In this document: one piece after another, positions 54,535 to 63,753 of the stretch | Position numbering within the stretch: position 1 is the stretch's first letter | Layout of the letters: every line of letters begins with the position of its first letter | Source: Streptomyces paludis | GTDB lineage: Bacteria > Actinomycetota > Actinomycetes > Streptomycetales > Streptomycetaceae | DNA: 64,000 nucleotides | Assembly (NCBI RefSeq): GCF_003344965.1 | Contig: NZ_CP031194.1 | Span: 5,766,001-5,830,000 of the forward strand | Direction: 5' to 3' | Notes under the pieces: model-generated | What the model was told of the DNA's origin: nothing | Seen by the model: only the letters and a program-made list of their open reading frames with translations | The model's database searches: none | Translations under genes and position numbers: made by a program

Positions 54535-55289
54535 CACCGCAGCGTATCCGTCCGGCTCCGGACCTGCGAGGCGGTGTGGCGGCCGAGCCCCAGCTCCGTC
54601 GCCACCAGCAGATCGTCGCCCGTGTCGACGTCCCGCCGTACCGAATCCACTCCGGCGAGCACGATTTCCACCGCGCCCGACGACAAATGGCGCCGTCTCG
54701 ACGCACCGCCGAAAGCCGGACGCAATTCGGTGCCCGGCGCGGCGGTCAGCAATGTCGTCCCCATTTCGGCGGCGTCCGCGAGAAATGCGCGCGGGAAAGC
54801 ACCGGCCGCCGTCAGTACCCGTCCCAGCTCCGCCGGGCGCAGCGCCGGCAGATCGGCGTTGAGCGCGGCCACCGCCGCCCGCGGCCTGGCCTCCCGGACG
54901 GCTCGCGCGCCGTGCGCCAGGGCCGCGTTGAGACCGTCCGCCGGGCTGTCCGGCACGACCCGCGCGCCCAGCGCCGCCAGCCGCTCGGAAGCCGCCGGAT
55001 CGTCCGTGACGACGACCACGTCCCGTACGGCCGGACAGGCCAGCGCCGCCGCCACCGTGTCCTGCGCGAACGCCAGCGCCAGCCGGGGGCGCAGCGCGTC
55101 GCCCGCCGAGGCGGCGAGCCTGCTCTTGGCCAGCCGGAGCGGTTTCAGCGGGACGACCAGGGACCAGCGGCCGGCCGCGGCGGCCCCGGCGGCAGCTTTG
55201 GCGGCGGCCGGCACAGGGCCCGGGACGGCGTCCCGGGCGGTCACGGGGGCGGCTGTCGGGTCGGTGTCCGTGGCGAACTCTCCGTCCAT
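54534..55289 (-). CDS. cofC: 2-phospho-L-lactate (or phosphoenolpyruvate) guanylyltransferase
   Basis: A 251-residue nucleotidyltransferase of coenzyme F420 synthesis, activating phospholactate or phosphoenolpyruvate with GTP. After a 40-residue Ala/Pro-rich N-terminus the core shows SLVVPLKPLRLAKSRLA, VVVVTDDPAASERLAALGARVVPD, GLNAALAHGAR, LNADLPAL and TALL-type segments ending FGGASRRRHL. AGGGGGA precedes the ATG. Only the GTP-dependent activation step is encoded in the window. It overlaps the downstream 67-residue protein by one base. Confidence 0.85.
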   Translation of the reverse strand: MDGEFATDTDPTAAPVTARDAVPGPVPAAAKAAAGAAAAGRWSLVVPLKPLRLAKSRLAASAGDALRPRLALAFAQDTVAAALACPAVRDVVVVTDDPAASERLAALGARVVPDSPADGLNAALAHGARAVREARPRAAVAALNADLPALRPAELGRVLTAAGAFPRAFLADAAEMGTTLLTAAPGTELRPAFGGASRRRHLSSGAVEIVLAGVDSVRRDVDTGDDLLVATELGLGRHTASQVRSRTDTLR

Positions 55290-55447
55290 GTGTAGCGTCC
55301 CCCTATTGTGGCCCGGCGACCCTCACGGCCCACCGCCGCGGTCCGGGAGGCGGGGCGTACGGTGTTCTCGACAGCGCAGGGGCCCGGGGCCACACTTGAC
55401 CCCCGGCGGCCGGGCAGCGAGCCCGGTCAAGAGAGAAAGGTGTCCGA

Positions 55448-56194
55448 GTGTCCCGCCGTAGAATCGGCTTCTGGTACCGCCTGGCGGCGGTCATCGCAAA
55501 ACCGCCGCTGATCGTACTGCTCAAGCGGGACTGGCAGGGGGCGGAGCACATCCCGGCCGACGGCGGATTCATCACCGCGGTGAACCACAATTCACACATC
55601 GACCCGTTCGCCTATGCCCACTTCCAGTACAACACCGGACGGGTCCCGCGCTTCCTCGCCAAGAACGGACTCTTCACCTCGGGATTCATCGGCGCGGTCA
55701 TGCGCGGTACGGGCCAGATTCCCGTCTACCGCGAGAGCACGAACGCGCTGAGCGCCTACCGGGCCGCCATCGACGCCGTCGAGCGCGGCGAATGCGTGGC
55801 CTTCTACCCCGAGGGCACCCTCACCCGCGACCCCGCGCAGTGGCCCATGACCGCCAAGACCGGTGTCGCCCGGGTCGCCCTCCAGACCAGGTGCCCGGTC
55901 ATCCCCGTCGCGCAGTGGGGCGCCAACCTGCTGCTGCCCCCGTACGCCACCCGACCGCACCTCCTGCCGCGCAAGACGCACCGGGTGCTGGTGGGCCCCC
56001 CGGTCGACATCTCCCGCTACTACGACGAGGAGATCACGCCCGAATTGCTGCGCGAGGTCACCGAGGTCATCATGGCGGCCATCACGGAACTGCTCTCCGA
56101 GCTACGCGGAGAGCCGGCGCCCGCGGTCCCGTACGACCATCGCGAGGCCAGGGCGGAACAGCGGCGCAAGGCCGCGGAAGAGGGGTCCAAGTGA
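55448..56194 (+). CDS. plsC: 1-acyl-sn-glycerol-3-phosphate acyltransferase
   Basis: A 248-residue PlsC-type acyltransferase that makes phosphatidic acid from lysophosphatidic acid at the membrane. The catalytic motif is NHNSHID (H-x4-D), followed by FLAKNGLF, the glycerol-phosphate site FYPEGTLTRD, and CPVIPVAQWG. The N-terminus has a hydrophobic segment (WYRLAAVIAKPPLIVLL) for membrane association. GTG start with AGAAAGG upstream. It overlaps gpsA by four bases (GTGA), linking acyl transfer to supply of glycerol-3-phosphate. Confidence 0.92.
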   Translation: MSRRRIGFWYRLAAVIAKPPLIVLLKRDWQGAEHIPADGGFITAVNHNSHIDPFAYAHFQYNTGRVPRFLAKNGLFTSGFIGAVMRGTGQIPVYRESTNALSAYRAAIDAVERGECVAFYPEGTLTRDPAQWPMTAKTGVARVALQTRCPVIPVAQWGANLLLPPYATRPHLLPRKTHRVLVGPPVDISRYYDEEITPELLREVTEVIMAAITELLSELRGEPAPAVPYDHREARAEQRRKAAEEGSK

Positions 56195-57192
56195 CGCGGG
56201 TCGCGGTATTCGGGGCGGGTTCATGGGGCACGGCGTTCGCCATGATCCTGGCCGACGCGGGGTGCGAGGTGACGGTCTGGGGCCGCCGCCAGGACATCGT
56301 CGACGCCATCAACACCACCCGCACCAACCCGGACTACCTGCCGGGCCTCGAACTGCCCGCCGGTGTACGCGCCACCACCAACCCGGCGGAGGCCGCCCGC
56401 GACGCCGAGTTCACCGTGCTGACGGTGCCCTCGCAGACGCTGCGCGCCAACCTCGCCGCGTGGCTGCCCGTACTGCCCCCGGACACCGTCCTCGTCTCGC
56501 TGATGAAGGGCGTCGAACTCGGCACCGCCAAGCGGATGAGCGAGGTGATCGAGGAGGTCGCCAAGGCGCCCGCCGAACGGGTCGCCGTGGTCACCGGACC
56601 CAACCTCGCCGGGGAGATCGCCGGCCGGATGCCCGCCGCCGCCGTGGTCGCGTGCCGGGACGAGACGGTCGCCCAGCGGCTCCAGGCGGCCTGCCACACC
56701 CCGTACTTCCGCCCGTACACCAACACCGACGTGGTCGGCTGCGAACTCGGCGGCGCCGTCAAGAACGTGATCGGGCTCGCCGTCGGGATCGCCGACGGCA
56801 TGGGCCTCGGCGACAACAGCAAGGCCACGCTGATGACCCGGGGACTCGCCGAGACGACCCGGCTGGGCCTCGCGATGGGCGCCGACCCGCACACCTTCTC
56901 CGGACTCGCCGGGATGGGTGATCTCATCGCCACCTGCTCCTCGCCGCTCTCCCGCAACCACACCTTCGGCACCAACCTCGGCCGCGGGATGACCCTCCAG
57001 GAGACCATCGCGGTCAGCACGCAGACCGCCGAGGGCGTCAAGTCCTGCGAGTCCGTGCTGGATCTGGCCCGCCGCCACGATGTCGACATGCCGATCACCG
57101 AGACCGTCGTGGACATCGTGCACAACGGGAAGCCGCCGCTCGTCGCGCTCAAGGAACTGATGTCGCGCAGCGCCAAGCCCGAACGCCGCTGA
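56191..57192 (+). CDS. gpsA: glycerol-3-phosphate dehydrogenase [NAD(P)+]
   Basis: A 333-residue enzyme reducing dihydroxyacetone phosphate to sn-glycerol-3-phosphate for phospholipid synthesis. The Rossmann motif FGAGSWGTAFA is at residues 7-17. Others are VSLMKGVELGT, TGPNLAGEIA, the catalytic Lys in GGAVKNVIGLAVGIADG, and LAGMGDLIATCSS. Translation is coupled to plsC through the GTGA overlap. Length is normal. Confidence 0.96.
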   Translation: MTRVAVFGAGSWGTAFAMILADAGCEVTVWGRRQDIVDAINTTRTNPDYLPGLELPAGVRATTNPAEAARDAEFTVLTVPSQTLRANLAAWLPVLPPDTVLVSLMKGVELGTAKRMSEVIEEVAKAPAERVAVVTGPNLAGEIAGRMPAAAVVACRDETVAQRLQAACHTPYFRPYTNTDVVGCELGGAVKNVIGLAVGIADGMGLGDNSKATLMTRGLAETTRLGLAMGADPHTFSGLAGMGDLIATCSSPLSRNHTFGTNLGRGMTLQETIAVSTQTAEGVKSCESVLDLARRHDVDMPITETVVDIVHNGKPPLVALKELMSRSAKPERR

Positions 57193-57261
57193 GCCGAACG
57201 GCCCGGCCACGCCCCGGCCCACGCTGACTCCGGCCCCGCCACCAGGTACTCTCATCGCGAT

Positions 57262-58443
57262 ATGAGCAGCGAGAACTCCTCCCCGAGCCCTGAGCAGCAG
57301 CTCCGCAAGCCGCGCGTGGCCGTCGTCTTCGGCGGACGTAGCTCCGAGCACGCCATTTCGGTGGTCACGGCCGGCGCCGTACTGCGGTCCATCGACCGTA
57401 CGAAGTACGACGTCCTGCCCATCGGCATCACCACCGAAGGCCGCTGGGCGCTCACCGCCGACGACCCGGAGCGCATGGCCATCGCCGACCGCCGGCTGCC
57501 GAGCGTCGAGCAGATCGCCGAGTCCACGGACGGCACGGTCGTGCTCTCCGCCGACCCCGGCAACCGCGAAGTCGTCTACAGCGAACCGGGCTCCGTGCCG
57601 AAGGCGCTCGGCGAGGTGGATGTCGTCTTCCCCGTGCTGCACGGCCCGTACGGAGAGGACGGCACCCTCCAGGGGCTGCTGGAACTCGCCGGTGTCCCGT
57701 ACGTCGGCGCGGGCGTCCTGGCCTCGGCCGTCGGCCAGGACAAGGAGTACATGAAGCGGGTGTTCACCTCCTTCGGGCTGCCGGTCGGCCCGTATCTGGT
57801 GATCCGCCCCCGCGAGTGGGAGCGGACGGCGGACGCCACCGCCGCCGACCGGGCCGCCGCCGTCCGCGAGAAGATCGTGGACTTCGCCGGCGAACACGGC
57901 TGGCCGCTCTTCGTGAAGCCCGCGCGCGCCGGGTCGTCCGTGGGCATCTCCAAGGTCGACGGTCTCGCGGGGCTCGACGAGGCGATCGCCGAGGCGCGCC
58001 GCCACGACCCCAAGATCCTGGTCGAGTCGCTGCTGCGCGGTCGCGAGATCGAGTGCGGTGTGCTGGAGTTCGAGGACGGCCCGCGCGCCAGCGTGCCCGC
58101 CGAGATCCCGCCCGTCACGGCCCATGACTTCTACGACTTCGAGGCCAAGTACATCGACTCCGCCACCGGACTCGTCCCCGCGCCGCTCACCGCGGAGGAG
58201 ACGGCCGAGGTGCGGCGGCTGGCGGTGGCGGCGTTCGACGCGGCCTCCTGCGAGGGACTGGTCCGCGCGGACTTCTTCCTCACCGAGGACGGCGAGTTCG
58301 TCATCAACGAGATCAACACGATGCCCGGGTTCACCCCGATCTCCATGTACCCGCGGATGTGGCAGGAGAGCGGCGTCGACTACGCGCAGCTCATCGACAC
58401 CCTCATCCAGGCGGCCCTGCGCCGCTCCACCGGACTGCGCTGA
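57262..58443 (+). CDS. ddlA: D-alanine--D-alanine ligase
   Basis: A 393-residue ATP-grasp ligase producing the D-Ala-D-Ala dipeptide for peptidoglycan. Visible are the N-terminal VFGGRSSEHAISVVTA, LHGPYGEDGTLQGLLEL, VKPARAGSSVGISKV in the ATP-grasp, and the Mg-binding FFLTEDGEFVINEINTMPGFTPISMYP. Length is normal for actinobacterial Ddl. No ribosome-binding site is obvious; TACTCT lies 9 bases before the ATG. It follows gpsA after 69 bases and may be read with it. Confidence 0.95.
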   Translation: MSSENSSPSPEQQLRKPRVAVVFGGRSSEHAISVVTAGAVLRSIDRTKYDVLPIGITTEGRWALTADDPERMAIADRRLPSVEQIAESTDGTVVLSADPGNREVVYSEPGSVPKALGEVDVVFPVLHGPYGEDGTLQGLLELAGVPYVGAGVLASAVGQDKEYMKRVFTSFGLPVGPYLVIRPREWERTADATAADRAAAVREKIVDFAGEHGWPLFVKPARAGSSVGISKVDGLAGLDEAIAEARRHDPKILVESLLRGREIECGVLEFEDGPRASVPAEIPPVTAHDFYDFEAKYIDSATGLVPAPLTAEETAEVRRLAVAAFDAASCEGLVRADFFLTEDGEFVINEINTMPGFTPISMYPRMWQESGVDYAQLIDTLIQAALRRSTGLR

Positions 58444-58473
58444 GCGCGGCTCACATATCTCCGGGGCGGTTCG

Positions 58474-58959
58474 TCAGACGCTGGACGGGATCGTCTTCGC
58501 GACGGCCGCGGCCAGTTGGGCGAGGGGGGTGACGTCATGGGCGAAGCGGCTGCCCATCGTCACCTCCACATAGGGCTCGCGGTACGTGGCGGTGAAACGG
58601 GGCCCCGAGTCCCGTTGCTCCACCATCCAGTTGACCCCGTCCGCCTCCACGGCCGTCGCCTGGGGATCGTCCATCCCGGCCGGCCGGGGGACACCGCAGC
58701 GCAGCACGATCTCGCCGTCGCCCCAGCCGGCGGTCAGTTCGGAGCGTGGCTCGGGGTCGGCGCGGCCGAGGTCGGCGACCGTCTTCGGCAGCGCCTTGTG
58801 CAGCGTCCGGCAGGCCGCCGCCTCCGCGGCCGGGGGGCTCGGCACCGGTACGGACGGCGCGCCGCCCGTACCGGAACAGCCCGCCGCCGCCGACAGCAGG
58901 ACGACGGCGGTCAGACGGGCGGCAAGTCGGCCGGATAGCCTGCGGCGGGAACGTATCAC
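58474..58959 (-). CDS. DUF3515 lipoprotein
   Basis: A 161-residue exported lipoprotein. Signal peptide of about 27 residues with lipobox SAAAGC, a Pro/Ser linker, then the DUF3515 domain with paired cysteines (AACRTLHKALPKTVADLGR and IVLRCGVPRP) and a C-terminal PLAQLAAAVAKTI helix. GTG start. It is convergent with ddlA (30-base gap). Function is unknown; the family is actinobacteria-specific. Confidence 0.85.
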   Translation of the reverse strand: MIRSRRRLSGRLAARLTAVVLLSAAAGCSGTGGAPSVPVPSPPAAEAAACRTLHKALPKTVADLGRADPEPRSELTAGWGDGEIVLRCGVPRPAGMDDPQATAVEADGVNWMVEQRDSGPRFTATYREPYVEVTMGSRFAHDVTPLAQLAAAVAKTIPSSV

Positions 58960-59114
58960 CGGGCAAGCGTAGACGGCGGCCGGACAGGGTCGTCCGGCGC
59001 GTGCGGGTGGGGGAAGGAGCGGGCGGAGCCATGGTGAGCGACGACAGCGCGGCCCGGCCGGGGCCGGGGCGTCCCTGCTCTCCGCGCGCCGCCGCCCGCC
59101 CGGTGCCAGCCGGT

Positions 59115-59348
59115 CTACAGATGCACGACCGGGCAGGTCAGGGTGCGGGTGATGCCCTCCACCCGTTGGATTCTGGCGACGACCATCCGCCCCAGATCAT
59201 CGACGGTGTCGGCCTGTGCGCGCACGATCACGTCGTACGGACCTGTGACGTCCTCGGCCTGGATGACTCCCGGAATCTTTGCGATGGTCTCGGCGACGGT
59301 CGTCGCCTTGCCCACCTCGGTCTGAATAAGGATGTACGCCTGTACCAC
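59115..59348 (-). CDS. stand-alone Lrp/AsnC ligand-binding (RAM) domain protein
   Basis: A 77-residue protein consisting only of the regulation-of-amino-acid-metabolism fold of Lrp/AsnC regulators (VQAYILIQTEVGKA, TGPYDVIVRAQADTVDDLGRMV, IQRVEGITRTLTCPVVHL). There is no helix-turn-helix, and the start with GGAGG (GTG at 59348) leaves no room for one. Such proteins bind amino acids and can assemble with full-length regulators. It stands alone, divergent from thiL across 206 bases. Confidence 0.88.
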   Translation of the reverse strand: MVQAYILIQTEVGKATTVAETIAKIPGVIQAEDVTGPYDVIVRAQADTVDDLGRMVVARIQRVEGITRTLTCPVVHL

Positions 59349-59554
59349 GGAACCTCCAGGGCGGCCACGAGGATCATGTGGGGTGGAAAGAGACGCCACG
59401 GTATCGCGTCGTCACGGGCCGCGGGGAGACCCGCGGGGCCGGTGGCGCCCGACGGGTGGCGGACGGAGACGTACGTTGACGCGGCTCATGACGGTACCGA
59501 CAGCAGCAGAGGACCGCGACCGCAGGCGCGGCCGGCGAGGAGAGGGGAGTCTCG

Positions 59555-60526
59555 GTGAAGGGAACCGTGGGCGAGTTGGGGGAGTTCGGGCTCATCAGGG
59601 AACTCACGTCCCGGCTCACCACCACCCCGGCGGTGCGGCTCGGGCCGGGCGACGACGCCGCGGTCGTGGCCGCGCCCGACCGGAGGGTCGTGGCGAGTAC
59701 GGATCTGCTGCTGGAGGGGCGGCACTTCCGGCGTGACTGGTCGACGGCGTACGACGTGGGCCGCAAGGCGGCGGCGCAGAACCTCGCCGATATCGCGGCG
59801 ATGGGCGCCGTCCCCACCGCGCTGCTGCTGGGGCTGGTCGTGCCGGCCGAACTGCCGGTCACCTGGCCCACCGAGCTGATGGACGGCATCCGGGACGAGT
59901 GCCAGGTCGCGGGCGCGGCGGTGGTCGGCGGCGATGTCGTGCGCGGTGACACGATCACCATCGCGATCACCGCGCTCGGCGATCTGCGCGACCACGAGCC
60001 GGTGGTCCGGTCGGGCGCGCGGGTCGGTGATGTCGTCGCGTACACCGGCTGGTTGGGCTGGTCGGCGGCCGGGCACGCGGTGCTCTCGCGCGGTTTCCGC
60101 TCGCCGCGCGCCTTTGTCGAGGCGCACCGCAGACCGGAGCCGCCCTACCACGCGGGCCCCGCGGCGGCCGGGCTCGGCGCCACGGCGATGACCGACGTCA
60201 GCGACGGACTCGTCGCCGACCTCGGGCATATCGCGGAGGCGAGCAAGGTACGGATCGATCTGCGGTCGGGACTGATCGATATCCCCTCGCAGATGAACGA
60301 CATCGGTCAGGCCGTCGGGATCGACCCGCTCCAGTGGGTGCTGACCGGCGGCGAGGACCACGCGATCGTCGCCACGTTCCCGCCGGACGCGAAGCTGCCG
60401 GCGCGCTGGAAGGTGATCGGGGAGGTGCTCACCCCGTCGGCGCTGCCCCAGGTGACGGTCGACGGGGCGCCCTGGACCAGCAAGGGGGGCTGGGACCACT
60501 TCGGGGACCCGGACGAGGGGCGCTAG
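59555..60526 (+). CDS. thiL: thiamine-monophosphate kinase
   Basis: A 323-residue ATP-dependent kinase making thiamine diphosphate from thiamine monophosphate, the final step of cofactor synthesis. Signatures are [10 protein letters not shown] near the N-terminus, [42 protein letters not shown] and [12 protein letters not shown]. The start is GTG with GGGGAG upstream. thiD follows after 34 bases. ThDP is also the cofactor of IlvB. No TPP riboswitch is seen upstream. Confidence 0.95.
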   Translation: MKGTVGELGEFGLIRELTSRLTTTPAVRLGPGDDAAVVAAPDRRVVASTDLLLEGRHFRRDWSTAYDVGRKAAAQNLADIAAMGAVPTALLLGLVVPAELPVTWPTELMDGIRDECQVAGAAVVGGDVVRGDTITIAITALGDLRDHEPVVRSGARVGDVVAYTGWLGWSAAGHAVLSRGFRSPRAFVEAHRRPEPPYHAGPAAAGLGATAMTDVSDGLVADLGHIAEASKVRIDLRSGLIDIPSQMNDIGQAVGIDPLQWVLTGGEDHAIVATFPPDAKLPARWKVIGEVLTPSALPQVTVDGAPWTSKGGWDHFGDPDEGR

Positions 60527-60560
60527 ATCGCCTCGCGGGCGCGCTTGTAGATTCGGTGCC

Positions 60561-61385
60561 ATGCCGATACCGATATCCGCGTCTGTCCCCGCGCCCGTGC
60601 CGCCCCGTGTTCTCACCGTCGCCGGGTCCGACTCCGGCGGCGGTGCGGGCGTTCAGGCGGACCTGAAGACCATGCTGGCGCTCGGTGTGCACGGCATGAG
60701 CGTGATCACGGCCGTCACGGCGCAGAACTCCCTGGGGGTGCACGGCGCCTGGGAGCTGCCCGTGGCGGCGGTACGGGCCCAGTACCGCGCGGTCGTGGAC
60801 GACATCGGCGTACAGGCCGTGAAGACCGGAATGCTCTCCTCCGCCGAACTGGTCGCCGCCGTCGCCGAACTCCTCGCCGCGACCGGCGTCCCCGTCGTGG
60901 TCGACCCCGTCGGCGTCTCGAAGCACGGCGACGCGCTGCTGGCGTCCTCCGCGCTGGAGACCGTACGGACGGAGCTGCTGCCCGTGGCGACCGTCGCCAC
61001 CCCCAACCTGGACGAAGTGGCCCAGCTCACGGGCGTACGGGTCGAGGACGAGACGGATCTGCGGCGCGCGGCCGACGCGGTCCTCGCGTACGGTCCGCGT
61101 TGGGCACTGATCAAGGGCGGCCATCTGCCCGGGGACGCGGTGGATCTGCTCACCGACGGCACCGAGGAGCACTGGCTGAGGGCGCCGCGCCTCGACAACC
61201 GGCACACCCACGGCACGGGCTGCACCTACGCGTCCGCGATCGCGGCCGGGCTGGCCGGCGGGCAGGGCGTGGTGGAGGCGGTGACCGCCGCCAAGGAGTA
61301 TGTGACGGGGGCGATCGCCCGCGGCTTCGCGCTGGGGGGCGGCATCGGGCCGGTGGACCACGGCTGGCAATGGCGCATGCGCTGA
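60561..61385 (+). CDS. thiD: bifunctional hydroxymethylpyrimidine kinase/phosphomethylpyrimidine kinase
   Basis: A 274-residue ribokinase-fold enzyme phosphorylating HMP twice for thiamine synthesis. It has [19 protein letters not shown] at the N-terminus, [39 protein letters not shown], and the catalytic [24 protein letters not shown] ends 7 bases before the ATG and no ribosome-binding site is seen, so it may be read from its own leaderless mRNA as well as from thiL. Confidence 0.94.
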   Translation: MPIPISASVPAPVPPRVLTVAGSDSGGGAGVQADLKTMLALGVHGMSVITAVTAQNSLGVHGAWELPVAAVRAQYRAVVDDIGVQAVKTGMLSSAELVAAVAELLAATGVPVVVDPVGVSKHGDALLASSALETVRTELLPVATVATPNLDEVAQLTGVRVEDETDLRRAADAVLAYGPRWALIKGGHLPGDAVDLLTDGTEEHWLRAPRLDNRHTHGTGCTYASAIAAGLAGGQGVVEAVTAAKEYVTGAIARGFALGGGIGPVDHGWQWRMR

Positions 61386-61441
61386 GCAGTGCCGTGGGCG
61401 GGGTGTGGGCCGTGCTGGGCATACGGGGTGCGGGCACGGCA

Positions 61442-61473
61442 AAAAGCCGGTCCACCGAGGTGGACCGGCTTTT
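61442..61473. terminator. bidirectional terminator between thiD and rpmB
   Basis: A 14-base stem with AAAA on one side and TTTT on the other (AAAAGCCGGTCCAC and complement), able to serve both converging genes. Confidence 0.88.
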
Positions 61474-61509
61474 CAAGGCAACCGCAGGGGCTGCGCTACG
61501 ACGCAGGCG

Positions 61510-61695
61510 TCAGCGCGAGACCTTGCCGGCCTTGATGCACGAGGTGCAGACGTTGAGCCGCTTCGGCGTCCGACCGACCACGGCACGCACGCGCTGGATG
61601 TTCGGGTTCCAGCGACGGGACGTACGGCGGTGCGAGTGGGAAATGCTGTTGCCGAAGCCCGGCCCCTTGCCGCAGACGTCGCAGTTGGCAGCCAC
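61510..61695 (-). CDS. rpmB: 50S ribosomal protein L28
   Basis: A 61-residue ribosomal protein with the L28 pattern: [30 protein letters not shown] and the C-terminal [10 protein letters not shown]. All four cysteines are present, so this is the zinc-binding (C+) form. Streptomycetes usually also have a zinc-free copy elsewhere under Zur control. It is monocistronic and convergent with thiD. Confidence 0.96.
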   Translation of the reverse strand: MAANCDVCGKGPGFGNSISHSHRRTSRRWNPNIQRVRAVVGRTPKRLNVCTSCIKAGKVSR

Positions 61696-61965
61696 GGGTC
61701 ACTCCAAAGACTTCAGATGCTCGTACAGAGAAATCCGGCGTGGCTCGAATCAATGAACTGATGTGGCGTTGCCGGAGGGATCGGCCCGACTTTCATCGGG
61801 CAACCGAAGCAGCATACAACGCCCGCTTCGGTACAAGAAAACTACCACGGCCCCGCTCGGCCCCGTTCCGCGCGGTGCTCCGGGCGCCCGCCCCGGGCGC
61901 CGGGGGTTACCGGCGGCTACCCTGCGGTGGAGCCCGCATCATGGCCGCTCAAGGAGGTTCCACAG
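61696..61965. other. divergent intergenic region between rpmB and the DAK2-domain gene
   Basis: Probably holds promoters for both genes. Apart from the AAGGAGG ribosome-binding site at about 61951-61957, I see no clear element. The stretch 61740-61850 has lower GC than its surroundings. Confidence 0.4.
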
Positions 61966-63717
61966 GTGCCGCAGACCCTCGATGCCGCAGCGGTCCGGAG
62001 CTGGTGCGCACTGGCGCTGGACGCCCTCGGCCGGGAGCGCGAGGAGATCGACGCGATCAATGTCTATCCGGTCGCGGACGGCGACACCGGCACCAATCTC
62101 TATCTGACCGTGGAGTCCGCGGCGCAGGCGGTCGAGGCCGTCTTCGCCGCGTACGAGACGGATACGGCGGCGGATACGGCGGCGGAGGCGGGCGTTGTCC
62201 GGCCCGCGCCGGGCGACGCCGTACGGGCCATGGCGCACGGCGCGCTGATCGGGGCCCGGGGCAACTCCGGCACGATCCTGGCGCAGTTGCTGCGCGGCAT
62301 GGCGGAGGTGCTGACGCGGGAGGGCGGGCGCGGTGGCGGGGATCACCTCGCCGAGGCGCTGCGACGGGCAGCCGAGCTGGCCCGCGAGGCCGTCGCCCAT
62401 CCCGTCGAGGGCACGATCCTCAGCGTCGCCTCGGCGGCGGCCGACGCGGCGGAGCAGGCGGTACGGGCGGCGCGGACGGCGCAGACGGCGGCAGGGCAGG
62501 CGGCCGGGGTTCCCTGCGGCGCCGTTGTCCGCGCCGCGTACGCCGGGGCGCGGGCCGCGCTCGACGCGACCCCCGGCCAGCTGGCCGTCCTCGGCCGCGC
62601 GGGTGTCGTGGACGCGGGCGGCCGGGGCCTCCTCGCGGTCCTCGGCGCGCTCGTACGGGCGCTCACGGGGGTGGTGCCCGCCGCCTTCCCGGCGGGTGCC
62701 CCGGCCGTGGTGCCCGGCGCGTGCGCGGACGCGGGCGGCGAGGCGGGCGACGCCGCCGGTGACGCCGCCGCGACGGACGCCACCGGGCCCGCGTTCGAGG
62801 TGATCTACCTGCTGGAGGCGGACGACCGCGCCGTGGCCCGCCTCCGCGCGCGGCTCGACGCGCTCGGCGACTCCCTGGTGGTGGTCGGCGGCGACGGGCT
62901 CTGGAACGTCCATGTGCACGTCGACGACGCGGGCGCCGCCGTCGAGGCCGGCGTCGAGGCGGGCCGCCCGTACCGCATCCGCATCACCCACTTCGGGGCC
63001 GCCCACTTCGGTGCCCCGCACCCCGGCACGACGGCCGAACGGCCGCCCGAGCAGGTCCAGCGGGCCGTTGTCGCCGTGGTCCCCGGAGAGGGGCTCGCCG
63101 GGCTCTGCGCCGAGGCCGGCGCGACCACCGTCCTCGCGCGCCCCGGGGAGCCGCCCGCCAGCGGTGAGCTGGTCGAGGCCATCCGGCGCGCCCACGCCCG
63201 CGAGGTGGTCCTGCTGCCCAATGACGCGGCGCTGCGCCACACCGCCGCCGCCGCGGCCGAACAGGCCCGTACCGAAGGCGTACGGGTCGCCCTCATCCCC
63301 ACCCGGGCCGCCGTCCAGGGCATCGCCGCGCTCGCCGTGCACCAGCCGGAGCGCCGCTTCGACGAGGACGTGGTCGCCATGACCACCGCCGCCGGAGCCA
63401 CCCGCTACGCCGAACTGACCGTCGCCGAAAGGCAGTCCTGGACCATGGCGGGCATCTGCCAGGCCGGGGACGTACTGGGGCTGATCGAGGGCGATGTGGC
63501 GGTGATCGGCGCCGACCTCGCGGACACCGCCGAGGCGGTCCTCGGCCGGATGCTGGCGGCCGGCGGTGAACTCGTCACGCTGGTGCTCGGCGAGGACGTG
63601 CCGGACTCGCTGGCCGACCGGCTGGAGCGCTACGTACGGGAGGGCCACCTCGCCGTCGACACCGTCGTCTACCGGGGCGGCCGGCAGTCCGTACCGCTGC
63701 TCGTCGGGGTGGAGTAG
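61966..63717 (+). CDS. DAK2/DegV-like kinase-type protein (FakA-related)
   Basis: A 583-residue protein. The N-terminal 200 residues form a DhaL/DAK2 domain with the nucleotide-metal motif YPVADGDTGTNLYLT and GARGNSGTILAQLLRG. A central FakA middle domain follows, and the C-terminal half resembles the FakA C-domain (VVAVVPGEGLAGL, VVLLPNDAALRHTAAAA, LAVHQPERRFDEDV). The family includes the fatty-acid kinase FakA. The start is GTG with AAGGAGG upstream; the frame is open to 61927. It precedes recG, a common neighbour in actinobacteria. The substrate is unproven. Confidence 0.85.
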   Translation: MPQTLDAAAVRSWCALALDALGREREEIDAINVYPVADGDTGTNLYLTVESAAQAVEAVFAAYETDTAADTAAEAGVVRPAPGDAVRAMAHGALIGARGNSGTILAQLLRGMAEVLTREGGRGGGDHLAEALRRAAELAREAVAHPVEGTILSVASAAADAAEQAVRAARTAQTAAGQAAGVPCGAVVRAAYAGARAALDATPGQLAVLGRAGVVDAGGRGLLAVLGALVRALTGVVPAAFPAGAPAVVPGACADAGGEAGDAAGDAAATDATGPAFEVIYLLEADDRAVARLRARLDALGDSLVVVGGDGLWNVHVHVDDAGAAVEAGVEAGRPYRIRITHFGAAHFGAPHPGTTAERPPEQVQRAVVAVVPGEGLAGLCAEAGATTVLARPGEPPASGELVEAIRRAHAREVVLLPNDAALRHTAAAAAEQARTEGVRVALIPTRAAVQGIAALAVHQPERRFDEDVVAMTTAAGATRYAELTVAERQSWTMAGICQAGDVLGLIEGDVAVIGADLADTAEAVLGRMLAAGGELVTLVLGEDVPDSLADRLERYVREGHLAVDTVVYRGGRQSVPLLVGVE

Positions 63718-63753
63718 CGTCGCGCCGCCCCGCTGTCAGTGGTGCCTGCGAAG

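Noticed and set aside
59349..59554. TPP riboswitch before thiL
   Set aside because: I could not find the conserved CUGAGA and ACCUGA core elements on the plus strand of this gap.
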